Source of the DNA: Pseudomonas sp. Leaf48
GTDB lineage: Bacteria; Pseudomonadota; Gammaproteobacteria; Pseudomonadales; Pseudomonadaceae
Reading direction: 5' to 3'
Assembly (NCBI RefSeq): GCF_001421885.1
Contig: NZ_LMLH01000005.1
Location: 43,251 to 107,250, forward strand
DNA: 64,000 nucleotides
Part shown: in pieces, positions 57,102 to 64,000 of the stretch
Position numbering within the stretch: the stretch's first letter is position 1
How the letters are laid out: the number at the start of each line of letters is the position of its first letter
The notes under the pieces: model-generated
What the model was told of the DNA's origin: nothing
Database searches by the model: none
The model's input: the letters and a program-made list of their open reading frames with translations, nothing else
Program-made: the position numbers and the translations under genes

Positions 57102-57860
57102 ATGACTGATAAAGCGTTCGCACAGGCCGATCCTGACTGGCTGGCATTGATCAGCGCGGCCCGTGACTGGCTGGCCGGTCCCCTCGGGCAATTCCTGCTG
57201 GACGAAGAGCGGCGCATGCTCGAAGACGAGCTCGGGCGGTTTTTCGGTGGTTACCTTGTGCATTACGGTCCATCGGCCCAGACGCCGCCGTCGGCGCCTC
57301 AGGTGCAGCGTAACGTGCGCCTTGGCGCGCCGTTGCCGGGGGTCGAGATCGTCTGTGAGGAGCAGGCCTGGCCGTTGAGCGAGCATGCCGCCGATGTGGT
57401 GGTGCTGCAGCATGGCCTGGATTTCTGCCTGTCACCCCACGGCTTGTTGCGTGAAGCGGCAAGCAGCGTGCGACCCGGCGGGCATCTGCTGATCATCGGG
57501 ATCAATCCCTGGAGCAGTTGGGGCCTGCGCCATGTGTTCGCCCATGATGCCCTGCGCAAGGCCCGCTGCATTTCGCCGTCGCGGGTTGCCGACTGGTTGA
57601 ACCTGCTGGGCTTCGCGCTGGAGAAACGCCGCTTCGGGTGCTATCGTCCGCCGCTTGCTTCCCCCACCTGGCAGACCCGTCTGGCCGGTTGGGAGCGCAA
57701 GGCCGGTGATTGGCAGCTGTCCGGTGGCGGCTTCTATTTATTGGTGGCACGCAAGATCGTGGTAGGCCTGCGGCCGGTCCGTCAGGAACGTCGCGAGCCG
57801 ATGGGCAAGCTGATTCCGTTGCCGATGGCCAAGGTCAACCGGCGCAACATCGAGCCGTAA
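57102..57860 (+). CDS. Class I SAM-dependent methyltransferase-like protein
   Basis: 252 aa from ATG 57102 with GGAG upstream; ATG 57090 is less likely. Residues about 75-180 resemble a methyltransferase fold ('[18 protein letters not shown]', '[21 protein letters not shown]'), but the usual GxGxG SAM loop near residue 60 is not well preserved. A pseudomonad family beside rnhA and gloB (ortholog context PA1814). The substrate is unknown. Confidence 0.78.
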   Translation: MTDKAFAQADPDWLALISAARDWLAGPLGQFLLDEERRMLEDELGRFFGGYLVHYGPSAQTPPSAPQVQRNVRLGAPLPGVEIVCEEQAWPLSEHAADVVVLQHGLDFCLSPHGLLREAASSVRPGGHLLIIGINPWSSWGLRHVFAHDALRKARCISPSRVADWLNLLGFALEKRRFGCYRPPLASPTWQTRLAGWERKAGDWQLSGGGFYLLVARKIVVGLRPVRQERREPMGKLIPLPMAKVNRRNIEP

Positions 57861-57951
57861 CACCTCTTTTTATTTCCGGCCGGGCAAGTCCCGGCTTCAG
57901 GCGTCGTCGATCAGCGATCGGTGAGCCACTGCATATTCTGGATTGATTGGC

Positions 57952-58404
57952 ATGAGCGATAGCGTAGAACTCTTCACCGACGGTGCCTGCAAAGGCAACC
58001 CGGGCCCTGGCGGCTGGGGCGCATTGCTGGTGTGCAAGGGCGTGGAAAAGGAACTCTGGGGCGGCGAAGCCAATACCACCAACAACCGCATGGAGCTGAT
58101 GGGCGCGATCCGCGGCCTGGAAGAGCTCAAGCGCCCCTGCGAGGTACTGCTGGTGACCGACTCCCAGTATGTGATGAAGGGCATCAACGAGTGGATGGAC
58201 AACTGGAAAAAGCGTGGCTGGAAAACCGCGGCGAAAGAGCCGGTGAAAAACGCCGACCTGTGGAAACTGCTCGACGAGCAGGTCAACCGCCACAAGGTCA
58301 CGTGGAAATGGGTGCGCGGGCATATTGGCCATCACGGCAACGAGCGGGCTGACCAGCTGGCCAACCGTGGCGTGGACGAAGTGCGCGGGTACAAGCAGGC
58401 CTAG
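57952..58404 (+). CDS. rnhA: Ribonuclease HI
   Basis: 150 aa from ATG 57952. It cuts RNA in RNA:DNA hybrids. The catalytic residues Asp10, Glu48, Asp70 and Asp134 fall at exactly the E. coli numbers. '[17 protein letters not shown]' and '[17 protein letters not shown]' are conserved, as is the basic handle region ('[17 protein letters not shown]'). It lies ahead of dnaQ on the same strand with a REP element between. Confidence 0.97.
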   Translation: MSDSVELFTDGACKGNPGPGGWGALLVCKGVEKELWGGEANTTNNRMELMGAIRGLEELKRPCEVLLVTDSQYVMKGINEWMDNWKKRGWKTAAKEPVKNADLWKLLDEQVNRHKVTWKWVRGHIGHHGNERADQLANRGVDEVRGYKQA

Positions 58405-58427
58405 CTCGGCTGCAAACCGCGTAGTGT

Positions 58428-58524
58428 CCTTCGCGAGCAAGCCCGCCCCCACATTTAATCCCTGCTGAGCACAAAATCGTGTGCGGTCCCGGTCTCAATG
58501 TGTGAGCGGGCTTGCTCGCGAAGG
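58428..58524. repeat. REP inverted pair between rnhA and dnaQ
   Basis: CTTCGCGAGCAAGCCCGCCC and GAGCGGGCTTGCTCGCGAAG enclose about 57 bases. The pair folds as a hairpin in the 206-bp gap and may separate the two transcripts. Confidence 0.8.
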
Positions 58525-58610
58525 GCGCGACACGGTCTACCTGAAACACAGCCGCGAGCATGTTAAGATCCGCGTTTTTGCACGATTGACCGATTGAGAG
58601 CTGAGCACTG

Positions 58611-59369
58611 ATGGCCACCAGATCCGTTGTACTCGATACCGAAACCACCGGCATGCCGGTGACCGACGGCCACCGGATTATCGAAATCGGTTGTGTCGAG
58701 CTGATGGGGCGGCGCCTGACTGGCCGGCATTTCCACGTCTACCTGCAGCCGGATCGTGAGAGTGACGAGGGCGCGATCGGCGTCCATGGCATCACCAACG
58801 AATTCCTGGTCGGCAAGCCGCGCTTCAATGAAGTGGCCGACGAGTTCTTCGAGTTCATCAAGGGCGCGCAGCTGATCATCCATAACGCGGCGTTCGACGT
58901 TGGCTTCATCAACAACGAATTTGCCCTGATGGGGCAGCACGATCGCGCGGACATCACGCAACACTGCTCGATTCTCGATACCCTGATGATGGCCCGGGAA
59001 CGTCACCCGGGGCAGCGCAACAGCCTCGATGCCTTGTGCAAGCGCTATGGTGTCGACAACTCCGGTCGTGAACTGCACGGCGCCTTGCTCGACTCCGAGA
59101 TTCTTGCCGACGTCTACCTGACCATGACCGGCGGGCAGACCAGCTTGTCCCTGGCGGGGAATGCTTCCGATGGCAACGGTTCCGGTGACGGAGCGGACAA
59201 CTCGGCCACGGAAATTCGCCGCTTGCCTGCCGACCGTCAGCTGACGCGCATCATTCGCGCCAGTGAAGACGACCTGGCCCGGCATGCGGCTCGCCTGGAG
59301 ATCATCGGCAAATCCGCCGGTGCTCCGGCGCTGTGGGTGCAGTTGGCCGAGGCGCAAGGCCAGGCCTGA
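58611..59369 (+). CDS. dnaQ: DNA polymerase III epsilon subunit (proofreading exonuclease)
   Basis: 252 aa. The 3'-5' exonuclease domain (1-180) holds the DEDDh residues: Asp9 and Glu11 in 'LDTETTG', the Asp in 'HNAAFDVGF', and the C-terminal His/Asp in 'ELHGALLDSEILADVY'. The region after a linker (about 185-205, rich in Gly, Ser, Asp and Asn) is the polymerase-binding part. It proofreads for the replicative polymerase. The ATG at 58611 is followed by 'ATRSVVLDTETTG'. Confidence 0.96.
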   Translation: MATRSVVLDTETTGMPVTDGHRIIEIGCVELMGRRLTGRHFHVYLQPDRESDEGAIGVHGITNEFLVGKPRFNEVADEFFEFIKGAQLIIHNAAFDVGFINNEFALMGQHDRADITQHCSILDTLMMARERHPGQRNSLDALCKRYGVDNSGRELHGALLDSEILADVYLTMTGGQTSLSLAGNASDGNGSGDGADNSATEIRRLPADRQLTRIIRASEDDLARHAARLEIIGKSAGAPALWVQLAEAQGQA

Positions 59370-59788
59370 TTGTGACGAGGGGAGGGGCTTGTCGGACCGC
59401 CGCACCGCCCCGTTGGGTCGCGAAGCGGCCCCAAAACCCGTCACTGAGGTGCAACAGATACACCGCATGTAATGGTTTACGACTGCTTCGCAGTCGAACG
59501 GGGGCAAGCCCCCTCGCCACAGGAGACCCTCGCCTGCCACAGGAGACCCCCGCCTGCCACAGGAGACCCCGCCTGCCACAGGAGGCCCCACCTGCCACAG
59601 AAGCCCCCGTGATACAGCAAGCCCCACTTGCCACAGCCCCCCAAGCCACAAATGCACAGATTGCACTTGAGTCCTCTGATCACATTGACCGACCCATATT
59701 GGGGCGTCCCACTCGCCACTTCCGCTGCAACCCTCTACCCTGAGGTGATTGGCAGGCCAAGGTCTGCCGCCTCAGGACACTGAGCCTC
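59370..59788. repeat. 419-bp gap with about five 20-bp tandem repeats
   Basis: A 20-bp unit CGCCTGCCACAGGAGACCCC occurs at 59531-59550 and 59551-59570, with diverged neighbours at about 59511-59530, 59571-59589 and later fragments to 59640. GACTGCTTCGCAGTC (59480-59494) is a small hairpin before it. No gene was seen. The decarboxylase promoter must lie after 59640. Confidence 0.7.
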
Positions 59789-62044
59789 ATGTATAAAGAT
59801 TTGAAATTCCCGGTCCTGATCGTTCATCGCGACATCAAGGCCGATACCGTGGCCGGTGATCGCGTGCGCGGCATTGCCCGGGAACTGGAGCAGGAAGGTT
59901 TCAGCATCGTCTCGGCAGTGGATTACACCGAAGGGCGACTGGTTGCGTCGACCTACCACGGTTTGTCCTGCATGTTGATTGCCTCGGAAGACGCCAGCAC
60001 CCACTCGCATCTGTTGCAGAATATGGCCGAATTGATCGGCCTGGCCCGGGTTCGTGCACCCGATCTGCCAATCTTCGCCCTGGGCGAAAAAGTCACCCTG
60101 GAAAACGCCCCCGCCGATGCCATGGCCGAGCTCAATCAGTTGCGCGGGATTCTTTATCTATTCGAAGACACCGTGCCCTTTCTCGCCCGCCAGGTGGCAC
60201 GGGCTGCGCGCAAATACCTCGATGGCTTGCTGCCACCGTTTTTCAAGGCACTGGTGCAACACACCGCCGATTCCAACTATTCCTGGCACACCCCCGGCCA
60301 CGGTGGTGGCGTGGCGTATCACAAAAGCCCGGTAGGGCAGGCGTTCCATCAGTTTTTCGGTGAAAACACCTTGCGCTCGGACTTGTCGGTGTCGGTGCCG
60401 GAACTCGGTTCGCTGCTGGACCACACCGGCCCCCTGGCCGAAGCGGAAGCCCGCGCGGCGCGCAATTTTGGCGCCGACCACACCTTCTTCGTGATCAATG
60501 GCACCTCCACGGCGAACAAGATCGTCTGGCACTCGATGGTTGGCCGCGACGACCTGGTGCTGGTGGACCGCAATTGCCATAAATCGGTCCTGCACTCGAT
60601 CATCATGACCGGCGCGATCCCGCTGTACCTGTGCCCGGAACGCAATGAACTGGGGATCATCGGCCCGATTCCGCTGAGCGAATTCAGCCGCGAATCAATC
60701 CAGGCCAAGATCGACGCCAGCCCCTTGACCAAAGGCCGGGCGCCAAAGGTCAAGCTCGCGGTGGTGACCAATTCGACCTATGACGGCTTGTGTTACAACG
60801 CCGAACTGATCAAGCAGCAGTTGGGCAACAGTGTCGAGGTATTGCACTTCGACGAAGCCTGGTACGCCTATGCGGCATTCCATGAGTTTTTCGCTGGGCG
60901 ATACGGCATGGGCACGTCCCGCGGCGAAGACAGTCCGCTGGTGTTCACCACCCATTCCACCCACAAACTGCTGGCGGCGTTCAGCCAGGCATCGATGATC
61001 CACGTGCAGGACGGCGGCGCGCGCCAACTGGACCGCGATCGCTTCAACGAAGCGTTCATGATGCACATCTCGACATCGCCGCAGTACGGCATCATCGCGT
61101 CCCTGGATGTGGCTTCGGCCATGATGGAGGGGCCGGCGGGGCGTTCGCTGCTCCAGGAAATGTTCGACGAGGCCCTGAGCTTTCGCCGCGCGCTGGCCAA
61201 TCTGCGTCAGCATATTGCCGCCGATGACTGGTGGTTCTCGATCTGGCAGCCACCTTCGGTCGAAGGCATCGAGCGGGTCGCTACCGAAGACTGGCTGCTG
61301 CAACCCGACGCCGACTGGCACGGGTTCGGCGGCGTGACCGACGATTATGTGTTGCTCGATCCCATCAAGGTCACGCTGGTAATGCCGGGCCTCACCGCCG
61401 CAGGTACCCTCAGCGAGCGCGGGATTCCGGCAGCAGTGGTCAGCAAGTTCCTCTGGGAGCGCGGGCTGGTGGTGGAGAAGACCGGGCTGTACTCGTTCCT
61501 GGTGTTGTTCTCCATGGGCATCACCAAGGGCAAATGGAGCACGCTGCTCACCGAACTGCTGGAGTTCAAGCGCAGCTACGACGCCAACGTCAGCCTGGCA
61601 AGCTGCCTACCGTGCGTGGCGCAACCAAATATCGCGCGCTATCAGGGCATGGGCCTGCGCGACCTGTGCGACCAGTTGCACGCCTGCTACCGCAGCAACG
61701 CCACGGCCAAGCACCTCAAGCGCATGTATACGGTGTTGCCGGAGGTCGCGATGAAGCCGGCGCACGCCTATGATCAGTTGGTGCGGGGTGAAGTTGAAGC
61801 GGTGTCGATCGATGCCCTGGACGGGCGCATCGCCGCGGTCATGCTGGTGCCGTACCCGCCGGGAATCCCTTTGATCATGCCTGGCGAACGTTTTACCGAA
61901 GCGACTCGCTCGATCATCGACTACCTGGCATTTGCCCGTACGTTCGATAGCAGTTTTCCGGGGTTCGTGGCCGATGTGCACGGATTGCAACATGAAGATG
62001 AGGGCAATGGGCGGCAATACACCGTCGATTGCATCAAGGAGTGA
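59789..62044 (+). CDS. ldcA: Orn/Lys/Arg decarboxylase, LdcA-like
   Basis: 751 aa. PLP-dependent fold-type I decarboxylase of the large bacterial class (wing domain about 1-130, catalytic about 150-600, C-terminal about 610-751). The PLP lysine lies in 'THSTHKLLAAFSQ' (about 391-403). 'HTPGHGGGVAYHKSP' and 'HFDEAWYAYAAFHEFF' are conserved. The same length and neighbourhood (dnaQ, rnhA) as PA1818 of P. aeruginosa, reported as a lysine decarboxylase. It makes cadaverine or agmatine; the substrate choice is not decisive from sequence. Confidence 0.88.
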   Translation: MYKDLKFPVLIVHRDIKADTVAGDRVRGIARELEQEGFSIVSAVDYTEGRLVASTYHGLSCMLIASEDASTHSHLLQNMAELIGLARVRAPDLPIFALGEKVTLENAPADAMAELNQLRGILYLFEDTVPFLARQVARAARKYLDGLLPPFFKALVQHTADSNYSWHTPGHGGGVAYHKSPVGQAFHQFFGENTLRSDLSVSVPELGSLLDHTGPLAEAEARAARNFGADHTFFVINGTSTANKIVWHSMVGRDDLVLVDRNCHKSVLHSIIMTGAIPLYLCPERNELGIIGPIPLSEFSRESIQAKIDASPLTKGRAPKVKLAVVTNSTYDGLCYNAELIKQQLGNSVEVLHFDEAWYAYAAFHEFFAGRYGMGTSRGEDSPLVFTTHSTHKLLAAFSQASMIHVQDGGARQLDRDRFNEAFMMHISTSPQYGIIASLDVASAMMEGPAGRSLLQEMFDEALSFRRALANLRQHIAADDWWFSIWQPPSVEGIERVATEDWLLQPDADWHGFGGVTDDYVLLDPIKVTLVMPGLTAAGTLSERGIPAAVVSKFLWERGLVVEKTGLYSFLVLFSMGITKGKWSTLLTELLEFKRSYDANVSLASCLPCVAQPNIARYQGMGLRDLCDQLHACYRSNATAKHLKRMYTVLPEVAMKPAHAYDQLVRGEVEAVSIDALDGRIAAVMLVPYPPGIPLIMPGERFTEATRSIIDYLAFARTFDSSFPGFVADVHGLQHEDEGNGRQYTVDCIKE

Positions 62045-62058
62045 GGACCTTTCCCAGT

Positions 62059-62673
62059 ATGCAGCCGGTTATCAATCCGAATTACCCAGGGCTCTCGGTG
62101 CGGGTTGCCGATGACGGTTTTGCCGCCTACATCTGGGGCAGCGACTTCAGTTTTGAAGTCGCGGCCTATGGTGCGGCGCAAATTGGCAAACCGGTGGCGC
62201 AGTGGCCGGTGACCCCGATCACGCCTTATCGTAAATGCTACGGCATCGATCCTGAGGAGTTCAGCAGTTTTCGCGATGCGGCCGACAGTGCGATCTTCAT
62301 GGCCTATCTCGATGACCAGCCAGTGGGACATCTGGTGGTCAGCACCAACTGGAACGGCTTTGCCCATATCGACGAGTTGGCCGTGCATGCGCCGGCACGC
62401 CGGCATGGCGTGGCCAGAGCGCTGCTGGACGTCGCGCAGTTCTGGAGTCGCAAGAAAAAGCTGCCAGGCATCATGCTTGAAACCCAGAACAACAACCTCG
62501 ACGCCTGCCGACTCTATGAGCGTTGTGGCTATGTGGTTGGCGGGGTCGACCATCTGCGTTATCGCGGCATCGATCCGAACACCGCCGAAGTCGCGCTGTT
62601 CTGGTACCGATTGTTCGAAAACCCGCTGGAAACCGCGCTCAGTTCGCCAGCATCGCCGCGGCTTGTTCCGTGA
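62059..62673 (+). CDS. GNAT-family N-acetyltransferase
   Basis: 204 aa from ATG 62059 with GAGGACC 10 bases upstream; a TTG start at 62029 would overlap the decarboxylase and is rejected. The acetyl-CoA site is 'IDELAVHAPARRHGVARALL' (about 113-132), then 'MLETQNNNLDACRLYERCGY' (about 139-158). The fold resembles streptothricin-acetyltransferase-like proteins. Directly downstream of the decarboxylase by 14 bases, it may acetylate its polyamine product. Its 3' end overlaps the convergent LysR gene by 35 bases. Confidence 0.85.
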   Translation: MQPVINPNYPGLSVRVADDGFAAYIWGSDFSFEVAAYGAAQIGKPVAQWPVTPITPYRKCYGIDPEEFSSFRDAADSAIFMAYLDDQPVGHLVVSTNWNGFAHIDELAVHAPARRHGVARALLDVAQFWSRKKKLPGIMLETQNNNLDACRLYERCGYVVGGVDHLRYRGIDPNTAEVALFWYRLFENPLETALSSPASPRLVP

Positions 62674-63532
62674 TGATGGCCAGCAGGGTCTGGACCGCCT
62701 GTGCAGGCTCGTGGTTCTTCAAGGTCAAGGCATAAAGGCTGATTGGCACCGCAGGTGCGAGGGGGCAGGCATCCAGCCCCGAGGACCTGGCGCCAAGGGC
62801 CGTGAAGGGGTCGACGATGGCCAGGCCTTCACCGGCCTCGACCATGCTGCGCATCATCTGATGGGTCTGGACCCGGGTCTGGATCACCGGAGCCGGGCGC
62901 AGGGCGTGCAGCTTGTTCTCCAGCGCCGGGCTCAGGGGGTCATGGCCTTCGAGACCGATCATCGATTGGCCGGCCAGATCCTGCAGCGAGATGTACTTTT
63001 GCTTGGGTTGCAGCCAGCCATGGGGGGCGAGCAGTTGCAGTTTTCCCTGGGCGATCAACTGGCACTGGATGTCGGCGTGATCGGGATCATGCAGGCTCAA
63101 CCCCAGGTCGCTTTCGCGCAGCAGCAGGCTTCGGACGATGTCTCGGGTGGGCTGGCTTAGCAGCGTACAGGGCGCATCGGGCAGGCGTCGGCGCAGGGTT
63201 GCGATGCTTTGCGGCAACAGGTGTTGGGCCAGGGGCGGGGTGCAGATGATGCGCAGGGGTGGCGCCAGGTATTGCCTCAGGCTGTTGGCCAGGCGTTGCA
63301 CTGGTTCGAGCGCATCGTACACCCTGGCAATTTCGAGCTGCAGTTCCCGCGCTTCGCGGGTGGCCTGCAAACGCCCACGCACGCTGGCAAACAGCATGAA
63401 ACCCAACTGATCCTCGGCATCGCGCAACAGATGCTCGACTTCGGCCACCGGCAACTGCAGCCATTCGGCGGCGGTGCCCAGGTGACCGGTCTGCAGGAGC
63501 GCCTGGATCACTTCGATATGGCGTAAGCGCAT
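62639..63532 (-). CDS. LysR-family transcriptional regulator
   Basis: 297 aa. The helix-turn-helix is 'HIEVIQALLQTGHLGTAAEW' with 'AEVEHLLRDAEDQLGFMLF'. The effector domain contains 'PPLRIICTPPLAQHLLPQS' and 'GEGLAIVDPFTALGARSSG'. The pattern is closest to regulators of opine/amino-acid catabolism (NocR/OccR-like). Convergent with the acetyltransferase. It may control the decarboxylase unit, but no divergent target is seen. Confidence 0.87.
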   Translation of the reverse strand: MRLRHIEVIQALLQTGHLGTAAEWLQLPVAEVEHLLRDAEDQLGFMLFASVRGRLQATREARELQLEIARVYDALEPVQRLANSLRQYLAPPLRIICTPPLAQHLLPQSIATLRRRLPDAPCTLLSQPTRDIVRSLLLRESDLGLSLHDPDHADIQCQLIAQGKLQLLAPHGWLQPKQKYISLQDLAGQSMIGLEGHDPLSPALENKLHALRPAPVIQTRVQTHQMMRSMVEAGEGLAIVDPFTALGARSSGLDACPLAPAVPISLYALTLKNHEPAQAVQTLLAIITEQAAAMLAN

Positions 63533-63621
63533 GCGTGAAGTCCATGTTCAGCAGGTGGGAGGAGTCAGTGGCTGAATCCTACCGCAAGTGTGCGCATATG
63601 ACTTCTGCTCATAACGGCGGG

Positions 63622-63849
63622 TTATGAAACAACAGCGGTCTGCGGTTCCCGGATGATAGTTACACCGGTTTGCACCAGCATGAACTCGTTGTCATCGACT
63701 CTGTTGACGCGGTCGCCGATGGCCAGTTTATACGTGGTGACAGGCCCTGAGCCGTCGGCCGCCGGGGTGGATTCCTGAAACTCGTGCACCGAGTAGATAC
63801 GGCCTTGCGCATCTCTTGCATGAAACTGACCGACGAGTACTGCTGCCAT
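63622..63849 (-). CDS. Small conserved-looking protein of unknown function
   Basis: 75 aa with a good ribosome site (AGAGG) upstream of ATG 63849. No signal peptide or membrane segment. It begins 'MAAVLVGQFHARDAQGRIYS', has 'YKLAIGDRVNRVDDNEFML' and ends 'IIREPQTAVVS'. Beta-rich by eye. The family was not recognised. The high coding quality supports a real gene. The 151 bases further right, to the window end, show only AT-rich promoter-like sequence. Confidence 0.7.
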   Translation of the reverse strand: MAAVLVGQFHARDAQGRIYSVHEFQESTPAADGSGPVTTYKLAIGDRVNRVDDNEFMLVQTGVTIIREPQTAVVS

Positions 63850-64000
63850 CTGTTTAGAACCTCTGGGGATTAATCACTCAATTTGCGGCTCAGTAGACCG
63901 TGCTTGGGCGAGGTAAGTTTTCCTGCGGGAAAAAAATAGTCAGGGGGGGTGTTTTTTCATCGCCCACTGTTCAAATCGTCATCTATAACTACAAGCTCTT

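Noticed and set aside
62029..62058. TTG start for the acetyltransferase
   Set aside because: It would overlap the decarboxylase end and lacks a ribosome site; ATG 62059 has GAGGACC in position.

Overview
The window looks like a chromosomal segment of a Pseudomonas species of the fluorescens group. The evidence is high-GC coding sequence, dense Pseudomonas-type REP palindromes between genes (cores such as GTGGGAGCGGGCTTGCTCGCGA), and gene neighbourhoods known from pseudomonads, such as gloB/mltD/yej(npp)/fabI and rnhA-dnaQ. Most of it is core metabolism. No tRNA, rRNA, CRISPR array, insertion sequence or prophage was seen.

Layout. 1-255 is the start of an Rhs-core gene running off the left edge. 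445-8198 is a complete reductive pyrimidine-degradation locus: preA, preT and dihydropyrimidinase on the minus strand, then an NCS1 permease and a carbamoyl-beta-alanine amidohydrolase on the plus strand, around an operator-rich 549-bp region. A three-PAS LuxR regulator follows (8376-9872), then a DUF1652 protein and a small lipoprotein. 10787-13777 holds an SDR, an APH-like phosphotransferase and a 2-hydroxyacid dehydrogenase. 13966-19071 holds a secreted DUF4822-like protein, a decayed gene fragment, an amino-acid permease of the SdaC/TdcC family and acnB. 19482-21678 holds a DUF1289 protein, a tandem Usp and miaE. 21874-24117 is a TonB-dependent siderophore receptor. 24546-26275 is alkA-ada alkylation repair. 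26381-30074 is amino-acid and metabolite exporters with a MocR regulator.

30256-33845 is the most unusual part. It encodes a multidomain cell-wall hydrolase (an M23 fold interrupted by two SH3 domains, an EF-hand, and a C-terminal GH19 lysozyme/chitinase module) and an overlapping secreted partner resembling XAC2610-type lysozyme inhibitors. The GH19 end and the partner are AT-rich, and the 5' end carries an apparent frameshift at a C7 tract. I read this as a module-swapped antibacterial effector-immunity pair.

33901-39448 holds an AraC regulator, a VOC protein, and a second siderophore receptor with a signalling domain plus its FecR/FecI pair. 39741-45755 holds a PpyR-like membrane protein, an IorA/IorB-like molybdenum hydroxylase with a dihaem cytochrome, a diguanylate cyclase, a VOC protein and a LysR regulator. 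46221-54416 (minus) is fabI with a five-gene yej/npp peptide-importer operon containing two binding proteins. 54721-59369 holds mltD, gloB, a methyltransferase, rnhA and dnaQ. 59789-63849 holds a lysine/arginine decarboxylase, a GNAT acetyltransferase, a LysR regulator and a small unknown protein.

Links between genes. The pyd genes together convert uracil or thymine to beta-alanine or 3-aminoisobutyrate. The two siderophore receptors are close paralogues, only one of which has the domain for FecR/FecI surface signalling. The importer operon, fabI, mltD and gloB share one strand.
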